NCBI GenBank assembly: GCA_023418575.1
Contig: JAEZZM010000001.1
Coordinates: 1-22,128, forward strand
From: Actinomycetes bacterium
Lineage (GTDB): Bacteria; Actinomycetota; Coriobacteriia; Coriobacteriales; JAEZZM01
Length of the DNA stretch: 22,128 nucleotides
Reading direction: 5' to 3'
Shown here: piece by piece, positions 1 through 7,639 of the stretch
How the letters are laid out: each line of letters begins with the position of its first letter
Numbering within the stretch: position 1 is the stretch's first letter
Translations under genes and position numbers: made by a program
Notes under the pieces: generated by a model
What the model was told of the DNA's origin: nothing
Seen by the model: the letters and a program-made list of their open reading frames with translations, nothing else
The model's database searches: none

Positions 1-2759
1 TGCAAGGGCTCTACCCTAAGACCCCTAAGCTCAAGCTCTTTTGCGCTGGTGGTTGCCATGCTTATACTGTTTTGTCTCTGTTCAAGAGAAGACCTTAGGC
101 TTGCGCAACGTGTGCTTAGATGCTTGATGCGCTCTAAAACCGTAGCACTATCAATATCTAATCTAGAGCGCTCCTGGTGTGCCTGACGTTCCTCATAACG
201 AGCTTTTTCAAGCTTTTCCCTAAAACCTATAAGCAAGGATTCTATATCACCTTTCTCAGCACTGAGCTCTTCTAGGTTTTGTTTGCTGTGCTCTATTTGT
301 TCTTGAGTCTCTTTGCTTCGCTCTATAAGAGATTTTCTCTTATCTCCCAGGACAATGAGCTCTGCATCTCCTTGAGCAATTGCCTGTTCCAGACGATCAA
401 GCTCTTTTATACAAATATCAAATTGCGCCTTAACTTGAGCCAGTTCAAGAGCTCCTTTTTGCTGTTCTTCTCGTGCTGCAACAATTGCTGCTTCCACCTG
501 CTCTAACTTTCTTTTAGCAGTATCTAGCTGTGCTTCTAGATCTGGGAGACAGGATTTTAGCTCCTTAATCTTTGCCTGCTTAAGCAAGAGTCCTTCTGGA
601 AGAGCCCTATCTTCTGCCTGAGAAGAGCCGCTGTTCTTTGAAGATAACTGTGTTGCAAACTGATATAAGAAGCCTGCTCTTAGGCTATGACCTTCTCGGC
701 AAACAAAACTGAGCTCAGGAAACTCACGTGAGCAGTCTTGGAACTGTGCACTCAACAAATCCTCTTTATCAAGGACTACAAAAGATGAAAAGTAGGCCGA
801 TAAGATTGAGTGCAAAGCCAAGGGAGCATATATAAAATCTGCAGCCAAGCAGGGCTTTGAGCTTAAAGCTAATTGCTCACATTGCTTAGAGAGTTCTTCT
901 AAGCGCTTTTTGGCTCTAAGATCTAAAGACTCACTTAGGCATATCATCTTTTGCTCTTGAGTTTTTAGACTGTCCCTAGCTGGCTCAAGCCTGGAAATAT
1001 TATGGTCAAGCCAAAATAGATGAGTAGCTTGAACAGCGCTTTCTTTATTAAAAACCTTCTGAAATAGCTCATTGCAAGCAGCTGATGAGCATAAGTATGA
1101 AGCCAACTCCTCTTTAAATAAGGTTTCAAGTAGGCCTTCATAGCCTGGTCTAGCCTCAATCAAACTCAAAAGAGGCTCAAGCTCCTGCCCCAGACTTGTA
1201 GCATTGTCGTGCTCAGTGCGCAAAAAAGCAGAAAGTTCATCACCACTGCTTTGTTCACGCAAATATTCCTCTAAAGCAAAGAGCTGGGCTCTGGCAGTTT
1301 TTAAGCCACTATCTATGTCTTGGTAGACCTGTTTGCTATGCTCTAGCGCATAGTTTAGCTCTGTAAGTTCCTCACTGAGCTGTAATTGCTTTTTCTCTTT
1401 GAGTTCTAAATCCGCTTTTAAGCTTTCTTCTTGCTGTCTATGCTCACGCAAAAGCTCTCGCTTAGTAGAAAGCTCCTCACTTAACTGCTCTATCCTATTA
1501 GCCAATAAAGAATCCTCTAGGGCTACACTACTTAAACTATCATTAAGTTTTGCAAGCTTAAGCTCAAAACTATTTATAGTATCTTGGCAGGTTTTAAGCT
1601 GAGCTTGTTTTGATGAAAGCTCCTGATCACATTCTATGCGCCTTGTGCGTGCTTGAGCTAAAGTTTCCTTATTAACAGCCATCTGCTCTTGCAGTTTTGA
1701 CTCCTTGGCCTGAGCCTGAGCAGCCTCTAAGTCCAGTGCCTTAAGCTCTTCCGTTTCCAGCTTAAGCTCTTGCTCATGCTTATGCATGGAGGCTCTAAGC
1801 TCAGACAAACGCAAGACCATATTGCGGCCCTTTTCTTCTAAAAGGCGCATGGTGGACTCAAGAGCCTGCAAAATGGATTGCATCTTAGTGCGTTGCTCAG
1901 TAAGATCTCCCACAAACAAACCATGTTCTTCAAGCATAAGTTGTAATTTGGAAAGCTCTTTTTCCTTCTCTTGAACTCTATATGAGGCAAGCTCCAGAGC
2001 TGCTTGAGCTTCTTTTATTTGAAGTTCAAGACCAGACCAGCTCTCTTGCAGCTCTCTTAGATGCTCCACCGCTAAACTAAGCTTAACCTTAGAAAGTGCA
2101 GCAGAAAGCTCTTGATAGCGCTGGGCCTTATCGACCTGGCGCTCAAGCGGTCTGAGTTGGCGTAAGATTTCTTTTTGTATATCTTGAGCTCGTGTAAGAT
2201 GCTTGTCCATACGCTCAACCTTTTTAAGGGAGCGCTCTTTTCTTTTTTTATGCTTAGCAATACCTGCTGCTTCCTCAATAAGTACACGTCTTTCTTCTGG
2301 GCGCGACTGTAAAATTGAGTCAAGTTTACCCTGAGAGATAATAGAGTGTGTATCCTTACCTAAGCCTGAATCATGCAAGATGTCTTGTATATCCATAAGG
2401 CGAGCAGGAGAGCCATTAATTAAATATTCGCTCTCGCCACTACGATACATGCGTCTAGTAATTGCTATTTCTTCAAAATCTAAGGGTATGAGATGGTCTG
2501 AATTGTCTAAAACAAGATCAACCTCTGCCAAACTCAAGGGCTTTCGAGCACTTGAACCAGAAAAAATAACATCTTCCATTGCATTGCCACGCAATTGTTT
2601 AGCAGATTGCTCACCCAAGACCCATAAAATAGCATCAGAGATATTAGACTTACCTGAACCATTGGGACCAACAATAACCGTCATTCCCGGTTCAAACTGA
2701 AGCTGGCTTTTATCAGCAAAGGATTTAAAACCTTTGAGACGCAATGATTTAAGGTACAT
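1..2759 (-). CDS. smc: Chromosome partition protein SMC (N-terminal 919 residues; C-terminus beyond left edge)
   Basis: SMC is the ATPase core of the bacterial condensin that compacts and segregates the chromosome with ScpA and ScpB. The frame is open from the ATG at 2759 to the window edge. Residues 31-38 are the Walker A loop GPNGSGKS. The N-terminal head continues through LINGSPARL and a conserved segment containing RPEERRVLIEEAAGI. A long coiled coil rich in Glu, Leu, Lys and Gln follows, interrupted at about residues 520-690 by a more globular stretch that should be the hinge, then coiled coil again. The C-terminal head (signature motif, Walker B) lies outside the window; bacterial SMCs are usually about 1,180 residues, so roughly 260 are missing. 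The start has a good Shine-Dalgarno (AAAGAGG) and lies 21 nt after the rnc stop, so it is the last visible gene of the plsX-rnc-smc unit. The hinge matches the family only loosely. Confidence 0.95.
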   Translation of the reverse strand, partial: MYLKSLRLKGFKSFADKSQLQFEPGMTVIVGPNGSGKSNISDAILWVLGEQSAKQLRGNAMEDVIFSGSSARKPLSLAEVDLVLDNSDHLIPLDFEEIAITRRMYRSGESEYLINGSPARLMDIQDILHDSGLGKDTHSIISQGKLDSILQSRPEERRVLIEEAAGIAKHKKRKERSLKKVERMDKHLTRAQDIQKEILRQLRPLERQVDKAQRYQELSAALSKVKLSLAVEHLRELQESWSGLELQIKEAQAALELASYRVQEKEKELSKLQLMLEEHGLFVGDLTEQRTKMQSILQALESTMRLLEEKGRNMVLRLSELRASMHKHEQELKLETEELKALDLEAAQAQAKESKLQEQMAVNKETLAQARTRRIECDQELSSKQAQLKTCQDTINSFELKLAKLNDSLSSVALEDSLLANRIEQLSEELSTKRELLREHRQQEESLKADLELKEKKQLQLSEELTELNYALEHSKQVYQDIDSGLKTARAQLFALEEYLREQSSGDELSAFLRTEHDNATSLGQELEPLLSLIEARPGYEGLLETLFKEELASYLCSSAACNELFQKVFNKESAVQATHLFWLDHNISRLEPARDSLKTQEQKMICLSESLDLRAKKRLEELSKQCEQLALSSKPCLAADFIYAPLALHSILSAYFSSFVVLDKEDLLSAQFQDCSREFPELSFVCREGHSLRAGFLYQFATQLSSKNSGSSQAEDRALPEGLLLKQAKIKELKSCLPDLEAQLDTAKRKLEQVEAAIVAAREEQQKGALELAQVKAQFDICIKELDRLEQAIAQGDAELIVLGDKRKSLIERSKETQEQIEHSKQNLEELSAEKGDIESLLIGFREKLEKARYEERQAHQERSRLDIDSATVLERIKHLSTRCASLRSSLEQRQNSISMATTSAKELELRGLRVEPL

Positions 2760-2780
2760 AATATAAGCCCTCTTTCAGTT

Positions 2781-3473
2781 CTAACAAAGATTTAAGGCTT
2801 TAAGAGCAGATAGGGCAGCTTCAGCCTCGGCAGCTTTCTTTGATCTACCGTGACCACGACCCAACTCTTTACCGCAAGCTAAAACTGCAACCTCAAAAAA
2901 AGGATCATGCGCGGGCCCGCCTTGAGAAATCAACTTGTAGCTTGGTGGCTCTTTACTGCGCTTCTGCACATATTCTTGCAAAACAGATTTTGGAGACTCA
3001 GGAATATAGGCCTGACTTATATCAACCTGACCTGCAAGAGCGGATAAAACAAAGCGCTGTGTAACCAACAAACCACCATCTAGCATGAGTGCACCCACAC
3101 AAGCCTCAAACACGTTTTCTATGGCAGATTTCATGCCCCGTGCCTCAGTCCCTTCTTCAGAACCTCCTAAGATGATACAGCTATCCAAGCCAAGCTCTTT
3201 TCCTACCTTAGATAAAACTGAACCAGCTACCAGAAGGACCTTCATACGAGTAAGTTTTCCCTCATCAAGCTGTGGATAATTCTCATAAAGATGCAGCGCG
3301 ATGATGCAACCTAAGACTGAATCTCCCAGATATTCCAAGCGTTCATATGAACAGTCAAGACCCTCAATGCAGTCAAGGGCTGAAGGGTGAGTTAGAGCTC
3401 GCAACAAAATCTTTTTATCTGCAAAGCTATGCATAAGAATAGCTTCAGCGCGCTCTACTTTATCCTTAAACAT
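2781..3473 (-). CDS. rnc: Ribonuclease III
   Basis: RNase III cuts double-stranded RNA, including rRNA precursors, in the cytoplasm. The 230-residue protein has the usual two domains: an endonuclease domain (about 1-150) with the signature YERLEYLGD at 43-51, and a double-stranded RNA binding domain (about 160-228) ending in a basic, Ala-rich helix. E47 and D51 match catalytic acidic residues of the family, and E123 matches E. coli E117. The position that aligns with E. coli D114 is Asn (N120 in ENVFEACVGAL), which is unusual. The ATG at 3473 overlaps the end of plsX by 8 nt and has a GGGGAG ribosome binding site inside plsX, so the two genes are translationally coupled. The identification is firm; the effect of N120 is unknown. 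Confidence 0.96.
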   Translation of the reverse strand: MFKDKVERAEAILMHSFADKKILLRALTHPSALDCIEGLDCSYERLEYLGDSVLGCIIALHLYENYPQLDEGKLTRMKVLLVAGSVLSKVGKELGLDSCIILGGSEEGTEARGMKSAIENVFEACVGALMLDGGLLVTQRFVLSALAGQVDISQAYIPESPKSVLQEYVQKRSKEPPSYKLISQGGPAHDPFFEVAVLACGKELGRGHGRSKKAAEAEAALSALKALNLC

Positions 3474-4545
3474 GCTTAGACTCCCCAGTATTATGATCTT
3501 CAGCTTTGTGCTGTTCTGACTGGCTCTCCTCTGATTTGTGCTGCTCTAGGCCTGATTCTTTCAATCTAAGCTCTTCAAATTCTTGAGCAATAGATTCTAC
3601 AAGCTTGCACTCAACGAGCCTTTGAGTTTCTAAGATGCCCGCACAAACAGCTTGAGCTGAGGTGTGACCATGGCCGATAAGAACGGGCGCTTTAATCCCC
3701 AAAAGCAATGCTCCACCGTAGGTATCTGCGCTCAAGAGAGCTTTAAGCTTGGATAGTTTTTTCTTCATGATAAGAGCAGCTAGCTTAGAGAGCAGAGAAC
3801 TCATGAATTGATGTTTCAAATTTAGCATCAAAAATTTTGCTGTAGATTCGATGGTCTTTAAACAGATATTGCCCGTAAAACCATCGCTCACAATGATATC
3901 AAAGGATTGACTGAATAAGTCAGTTGGCTCCGCATTACCTGCAAAGTTAGGGAGATGTTCTTTAAGATAGCTATTGCATTCCTGTGCAAAACTTGAGCCC
4001 TTAGTTTCTTCTGCACCATTATTAAGCAATCCAAGCTGGGGCTTACTGCAACCCAGTGCTATTTGAGAATAAAGCGTAGCCATGCGTGCAAAATGATAAA
4101 GGTATTCTGCTTTGCAGTCTGCGTTAGCGCCCAAGTCACAAAACACTAAAGGTCTCTCTAAGGGAAGTGCCATAGTAATAGCAGGACGTTTTACACCCTT
4201 AATCCTTCCTGTAATGAGCGTAGCTGCAGCTAAAATAGCACCTGTAGAACCAGCAGAAAAAAAGCCTTGCGCCTTACCCTCTTTAAGTAAATGCGCTGCC
4301 CTTACAATGCTTGAATCTTTTTTAGTTTTAACTGCCTGCACAGGATGGTCAGCCATCTCTATACGCTCAGAGCAAAACACAGCTTCGACACGCTCATGTC
4401 TTTGAGCAAAATCCTCAATCAGCTCCTTGGGACCACAGAGCACTATAGATAACTGGGGACTTTGTTCTAAGGCGCGCTCGCAGCCTTCTAAGACCTTGTC
4501 TAGAGCTTCATCTCCACCTACGGCGTCAACACAGATAATACTCAT
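3466..4545 (-). CDS. plsX: Phosphate acyltransferase PlsX
   Basis: PlsX is a peripheral membrane enzyme that converts acyl-ACP and phosphate to acyl-phosphate, the acyl donor for PlsY in phospholipid synthesis. Family features are the N-terminal VDAVGGD (6-12), the ADHP segment followed by KTKKDSS (65-79), SAGSTGA (97-103), a Gly-rich FCDLGANADCK stretch, VSDGFTGN (219-226) and YGGALLLGIKAPVLIGHG near the end of the fold. At 359 residues it is longer than the usual 330-340. The excess is a hydrophilic C-terminal tail (about 328-359) rich in Glu, Lys, His, Ser and Gln with a repeated EQHK(S/A)E. The tail's coding DNA contains the rnc ribosome binding site and start. The ATG at 4545 is preceded by AAGGA. 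It is the first gene after the rpmF terminator, so a promoter in about 4560-4615 is expected, though no clear one was seen. Confidence 0.95.
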   Translation of the reverse strand: MSIICVDAVGGDEALDKVLEGCERALEQSPQLSIVLCGPKELIEDFAQRHERVEAVFCSERIEMADHPVQAVKTKKDSSIVRAAHLLKEGKAQGFFSAGSTGAILAAATLITGRIKGVKRPAITMALPLERPLVFCDLGANADCKAEYLYHFARMATLYSQIALGCSKPQLGLLNNGAEETKGSSFAQECNSYLKEHLPNFAGNAEPTDLFSQSFDIIVSDGFTGNICLKTIESTAKFLMLNLKHQFMSSLLSKLAALIMKKKLSKLKALLSADTYGGALLLGIKAPVLIGHGHTSAQAVCAGILETQRLVECKLVESIAQEFEELRLKESGLEQHKSEESQSEQHKAEDHNTGESKHV

Positions 4546-4616
4546 ATGCTTTATTCCTTATCCCTTCATATGCTAAAAGCTCAGCTGGGCTGAACTTACA
4601 GAAGCGCATTGGCGGA

Positions 4617-4660
4617 CAAAAGAAAACCGGCCTATACGCTCAAGGCGTATAGCACCGGCT
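4617..4660 (-). terminator. Intrinsic terminator downstream of rpmF
   Basis: On the minus strand an interrupted stem forms (CCGG plus CTATACGC arms with a one/two-base internal bulge and a 5-nt loop) and is followed directly by TTTTCTTTT. It lies 59 nt past the rpmF stop and before plsX, so it separates the yceD-rpmF transcript from plsX-rnc-smc. Confidence 0.85.
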
Positions 4661-4718
4661 TAGTCACTCACGTGCGCATAATCGCGCTTAAGCTAGATAA
4701 GAACTTACTCAAAAAGTC

Positions 4719-4898
4719 TTACTCTACTACTACAACTTCACGGTCACGATAAAAACCGCAAGTTGGGCATACCCTATGCGGAAGCTTTACAGCGCCGCAT
4801 TGAGGGCAGCTTGAGCGGCCCTGTGGAGCCAGCTTCATGTTAGCGGAGCGACGATGTGCGGTCGCGCTGCGACCTTTCTTACGCTTGGGTACTGCCAT
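4719..4898 (-). CDS. rpmF: 50S ribosomal protein L32 (zinc-binding form)
   Basis: This short gene encodes a 59-residue protein beginning MAVPKRKKGRS, which is typical of bacterial L32, a component of the large ribosomal subunit. The Arg/Lys-rich N-terminal half binds rRNA. The C-terminal half is a zinc ribbon with C31-x2-C34 and C44-x2-C47, so this is the zinc-containing (C+) version; no zinc-free paralogue is visible. The protein ends in an acidic VVVVE. The ATG at 4898 gives the canonical N-terminus. Downstream of yceD is the usual place for rpmF, but here 231 nt separate them, including a hairpin, so rpmF may have its own promoter as well as read-through from yceD. An intrinsic terminator follows. 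Confidence 0.96.
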   Translation of the reverse strand: MAVPKRKKGRSATAHRRSANMKLAPQGRSSCPQCGAVKLPHRVCPTCGFYRDREVVVVE

Positions 4899-5070
4899 CT
4901 CTTTACCAAAACCTTTCTATTGCTACGTAGCTGAGCTGCACTTTTAATATCTTTTGGTGCAGTCACGCACTGCAGCTTCAGTCAGGATATAATTAAACGT
5001 ACCTGAAAACACTACCATAAGAAGAAAAAGAAATAAAGTCATTTCTAGTAATTTCTTATAGTTGTGAAAT

Positions 5071-5109
5071 CTTAATGTAAGAAATGAGGCTTAGATTCTT
5101 ACATTTAAG
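5071..5109 (-). other. Hairpin in the yceD-rpmF intergenic region
   Basis: A 13-bp stem with one bulged base (CTTAA and TGTAAGAA arms) and a 12-nt loop lies 20 nt after the yceD stop. No strong T-run follows on the minus strand, so it could be a weak terminator, an mRNA-stabilising or processing hairpin, or chance in AT-rich DNA. The rest of the 4899-5129 gap also holds a small TGCAGT/ACTGCA inverted repeat near 4960-4980 and AT-rich sequence; no convincing sigma-70 promoter pair was identified. Confidence 0.45.
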
Positions 5110-5129
5110 CAGGAAGATAAGCTTTTAAC

Positions 5130-5666
5130 TTATGAACGCTCTAAATCTTGTTTAAGCTGAGCTAACTTAGAAAAAGGATTAAAGGGATCAAGTTCAGTTT
5201 GAGAGCACTCACAGCTTTCATGATTAAGGTTTGCACCACAATGTGGGCACAAGCCTTTGCAATCATCTCTGCATAAGCTTACATAAGGAGTGTCAAGCGC
5301 TAAGGCTGCAAGCAAGGCAGGTGCTATATCAACCTTATCGTCAACGATAAGTTCAAAATCCTGCTCTTCATCTGCGGCATCAACGGGTATTTCTCTTACA
5401 AAATAAGATTCAACCTCTGAAGCAAGTTCAAAATGAGCAGGATCAAGGCAGCGATCACAGTCTGTGCTTACTTGTGCGCGCAGCAATCCAGAAAGCAAGA
5501 TACCCTCACCGGTATGCGTAAGCAGCACATTGTAGTCAAGACCCTTATCTAGGCTGTATTCTTTATCGCCCAGGCTATATGAGGGCCAGTCTAAATGTGC
5601 TGCACGCTCAATTGTATCCCCAGCAGAACTAAGCTCGGGTAAAAGATCAATTAAAACTGGATCCAT
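5130..5666 (-). CDS. yceD: YceD/DUF177 family protein
   Basis: YceD (DUF177) proteins are encoded beside rpmF in most bacteria and are linked to accumulation of 23S rRNA and large-subunit assembly; the exact activity is not settled. This 178-residue protein shows the family layout: an N-terminal beta-rich region, CDRC (C70, C73) followed by an acidic stretch, and a C-terminal cysteine cluster CRDDCKGLCPHCGANLN...CEC (C132, C136, C140, C143, C152, C154) that probably binds zinc. The ATG at 5666 is preferred, with GGTAAGAAG just upstream and 8 nt after the preceding stop. A TTG at 5681 would add five residues and overlap the upstream gene by 7 nt, but has no ribosome binding site. The next gene downstream is rpmF, as expected. 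Confidence 0.88.
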   Translation of the reverse strand: MDPVLIDLLPELSSAGDTIERAAHLDWPSYSLGDKEYSLDKGLDYNVLLTHTGEGILLSGLLRAQVSTDCDRCLDPAHFELASEVESYFVREIPVDAADEEQDFELIVDDKVDIAPALLAALALDTPYVSLCRDDCKGLCPHCGANLNHESCECSQTELDPFNPFSKLAQLKQDLERS

Positions 5667-5674
5667 GAAGCTTC

Positions 5675-6163
5675 TTACCAATTAACGGTATTTGATCTAG
5701 ACTCAGAAGCTGCGTTAAGGCGCTCACGGCAGCGGCTTACAGAAGCAGTTAACTTTGAAAGATTTTCTTCTAAGTGTGAAAAGACTTGATCGGCATAGTC
5801 TTCTGCACCAAAGCGTGTCTCGCGCTCCATCTCACGCGCTTGCTCCATGATCTCATCAGCGCGTTGCTGAGCAAGACGAGCAATCTCCTGCTCGCCAGCA
5901 ATAATAAGAGCCTGCTCTTTAGCGTCATTAATGATGCGATTAGCCTCAACTTCTGCAGCTTCTAGCATCTCATCGCGCTCTTTAAGCGTTCTGCGTGCAC
6001 TGCGCAACTCATCAGGATAACTTGCACGCATCTCATCAATAATCTCGTAGACAGCATCAGTCTCAACGACTTTCTTTTGACCGCCGCCAACTAAAGAATT
6101 TTTTGACTCATTAATGACACGCTCAAGATCATCAATGAGGTCCATGATATCAATGCCTGGCAT
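5675..6163 (-). CDS. DivIVA-like coiled-coil protein
   Basis: This 162-residue protein is acidic and almost wholly helical. After a short N-terminal segment (MPGIDIMDLIDDLERVI) and a Gly-rich hinge near 26-28, long heptad-like stretches at about 40-150 resemble DivIVA/SepIVA-type scaffold proteins or the stalk subunit b of F-type ATPases. It has no signal peptide or membrane segment. A DivIVA-like coiled-coil gene just upstream of the yceD/rnc region is known in other Actinobacteria (for example M. tuberculosis Rv2927c), so a role in organising cell-envelope growth or division is a reasonable inference, but no catalytic motif supports a specific function. The ATG has a strong GGAAGGAG site. 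It follows coaD by 50 nt and precedes yceD by 8 nt. Confidence 0.75.
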   Translation of the reverse strand: MPGIDIMDLIDDLERVINESKNSLVGGGQKKVVETDAVYEIIDEMRASYPDELRSARRTLKERDEMLEAAEVEANRIINDAKEQALIIAGEQEIARLAQQRADEIMEQAREMERETRFGAEDYADQVFSHLEENLSKLTASVSRCRERLNAASESRSNTVNW

Positions 6164-6213
6164 GCAGGCTCCTTCCCTTACGATATTATAGATGTTTAGA
6201 TAATAACAGAATT

Positions 6214-6729
6214 TTAACTGTTTTGCCCAGATGCTGCATTAAACTTCTTTTTCAAAGCATTAAATACCCCCGGTGTAACCAGTTGCTCAATATCGCCACC
6301 AAACTGGGCAAGCTCCTTAATTAAGGATGAACTCAGGTAGCTATAGTTTGGATTAGACATAATAAAAAGGGTTTCAAGTTCTCTATCTAAATGATAATTT
6401 ATAGCTGCCTGCTGAAATTCATATTCAAAGTCCGTAAGAGCTCGTAGACCCTTCACTACTGCTTGTGCACCAATTTCCTGAGCAAAGTCTACAAGCAGGC
6501 AATTAAAGCTCATCACTTTTACCTGTTTGAGCTCTGCGCAAGCCTCTTTTGCAAATTCCAAGCGCTCTTGCAAACTAAAGCACGGACCTCCCCTTTTTGA
6601 TCTTGATTCAGCTACCCCAACAATCACCTCTGGGCTTAAAGCGCAGGCGCGCGTAATAATATCAAGGTGTCCCTTAGTTATAGGATCAAAGGTTCCTGGT
6701 ACTAATATACGCTGAAGTTTTGTATTCAT
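6214..6729 (-). CDS. coaD: Phosphopantetheine adenylyltransferase
   Basis: CoaD transfers AMP from ATP to 4'-phosphopantetheine, giving dephospho-CoA, the penultimate step of coenzyme A synthesis in the cytoplasm. The 171-residue protein has the nucleotidyltransferase signature PGTFDPITKGH (11-21, with T18-x-GH), the conserved VVKGLRALTDFEYEFQQAAIN (91-111) and the C-terminal YSYLSSSLIKEL block (129-140) that contacts ATP. Length is normal (about 160-170). The ATG at 6729 has a purine-rich AAGAGGAAG upstream. It is separated from rsmD by 141 nt holding short direct repeats, so coaD may have its own promoter or depend on rsmD read-through. Confidence 0.96.
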   Translation of the reverse strand: MNTKLQRILVPGTFDPITKGHLDIITRACALSPEVIVGVAESRSKRGGPCFSLQERLEFAKEACAELKQVKVMSFNCLLVDFAQEIGAQAVVKGLRALTDFEYEFQQAAINYHLDRELETLFIMSNPNYSYLSSSLIKELAQFGGDIEQLVTPGVFNALKKKFNAASGQNS

Positions 6730-6797
6730 GAGACTCTTCCTCTTAGACTCTTTCTCTATTGCTATTGCTCTTAATATTTTTAAAGCTCGCGTTTACA

Positions 6798-6864
6798 GCG
6801 CACATTTAAGGCTCATATAGAAAGTTCAGGCTTAAAGTTCAGGCTTAAGGCGCACATTTAAGGC
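6798..6864. repeat. Short direct and tandem repeats between rsmD and coaD
   Basis: A 13-bp unit AAAGTTCAGGCTT occurs twice in tandem (6821-6833 and 6834-6846), flanked by two copies of a 15-bp sequence GCGCACATTTAAGGC (6798-6812 and 6850-6864). The second copy ends 6 nt before the rsmD stop codon. This arrangement suggests local duplication; no ORF or strong hairpin is formed. Confidence 0.85.
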
Positions 6865-6870
6865 ACAGGC

Positions 6871-7623
6871 TTAGCTCTCAGGCCTAAAGCTTGCTAAATA
6901 AAAACTTAAACAGGTTTCACTTTGAAGCTTTTTATTCACTAAGCTTAGGTCCAACACATAGGGTTGCTTAAGCTTAATTTTCTGTTCATCAAATGAATCA
7001 GATTTTTTATCGTGCTCATATAGCAGTAGGAATGTAAAGCCCTCTGTTATGTTGTGCGCTATTTTATCGGCACAGTTTTTATCATCTTGGCCCACATCAT
7101 CTTGACCCATATCATCTTGACTTATATCATCTTGCAGCATATCAAGGCGAACTGAAAGCTCAAAAAAGATATCAGTGAGTATCTCAAGTACATCCTGTGC
7201 TGGATAGGCATAGGGCGGATCAAGCAAGACACAAGAAAGCTTAGAACGCTGAAGTTCCTTTATCACTAAATTACTTACAGCTTGACGCATATGCGGCTTA
7301 TAAAGATCATAGCTAGAAAGCTTGCAGTGAGCATCAATTCCTAAGCTCTGTATGTTCTTTTTTAAACACAACTGAGCCTGGCGGTCCTTATCATTTAATA
7401 AGGCACGAGAAGCCCCCCTGCTTACAAGCTCAAAGCTAAGCGCCCCTGAACCAGCAAACAGATCAAGCACTAAACTATCTTCAAGCTCAATTTCATGAGC
7501 TAAGGCCTGTGAATATAGAGAAGAGATGATTGCTTCTCTGCTTCTATCAGTGCTGGGACGCGTGTTCTTGCCTTTGGGCGCATCAAATCTTCGTCCTTTT
7601 AAATAACCTGAGATAATCCTCAC
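6871..7623 (-). CDS. rsmD: 16S rRNA (guanine-N2)-methyltransferase RsmD, with internal repeat insertion
   Basis: RsmD methylates G966 (E. coli numbering) of 16S rRNA using S-adenosylmethionine. The GTG at 7623 gives the canonical start (M/V)RIISGYLKGRR and has AGGGGTGAGG just upstream, 17 nt after the recG stop; an in-frame ATG at 7674 would add 17 residues that do not match the family. In the 250-residue product, DLFAGSGALSFE (54-65) is the SAM-binding motif I and DPPY (135-138) the catalytic motif IV. Most RsmD proteins are about 180-190 residues. Here an acidic insertion of roughly 50-60 residues follows DPPY, including four consecutive five-residue units ending in QDD (162-181). The fold after it (FLLLYEHDKK, then the last strands) resumes, so the enzyme is probably active. 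Confidence 0.9.
   Translation of the reverse strand: MRIISGYLKGRRFDAPKGKNTRPSTDRSREAIISSLYSQALAHEIELEDSLVLDLFAGSGALSFELVSRGASRALLNDKDRQAQLCLKKNIQSLGIDAHCKLSSYDLYKPHMRQAVSNLVIKELQRSKLSCVLLDPPYAYPAQDVLEILTDIFFELSVRLDMLQDDISQDDMGQDDVGQDDKNCADKIAHNITEGFTFLLLYEHDKKSDSFDEQKIKLKQPYVLDLSLVNKKLQSETCLSFYLASFRPES
7081..7140 (-). repeat. rsmD: Four tandem 15-bp repeats inside rsmD
   Basis: Four head-to-tail 15-bp units (7081, 7096, 7111, 7126) share the 9-bp core ATCATCTTG on the plus strand and differ in the last six bases. On the coding strand they give MLQDD, ISQDD, MGQDD and VGQDD. The unit length is a multiple of three, so copy-number change would keep the frame. Confidence 0.95.
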
Positions 7624-7639
7624 TGCCTCACCCCTAGCT

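Noticed and set aside
279..2700. Small ORFs on the plus and other minus frames across smc.
   Set aside because: They lie over a continuous smc frame and encode low-complexity, Ser/Leu-rich shadows without ribosome binding sites.
2840..4405. Plus-strand ORFs opposite rnc and plsX.
   Set aside because: They are antisense shadows of well-supported genes with no family features.
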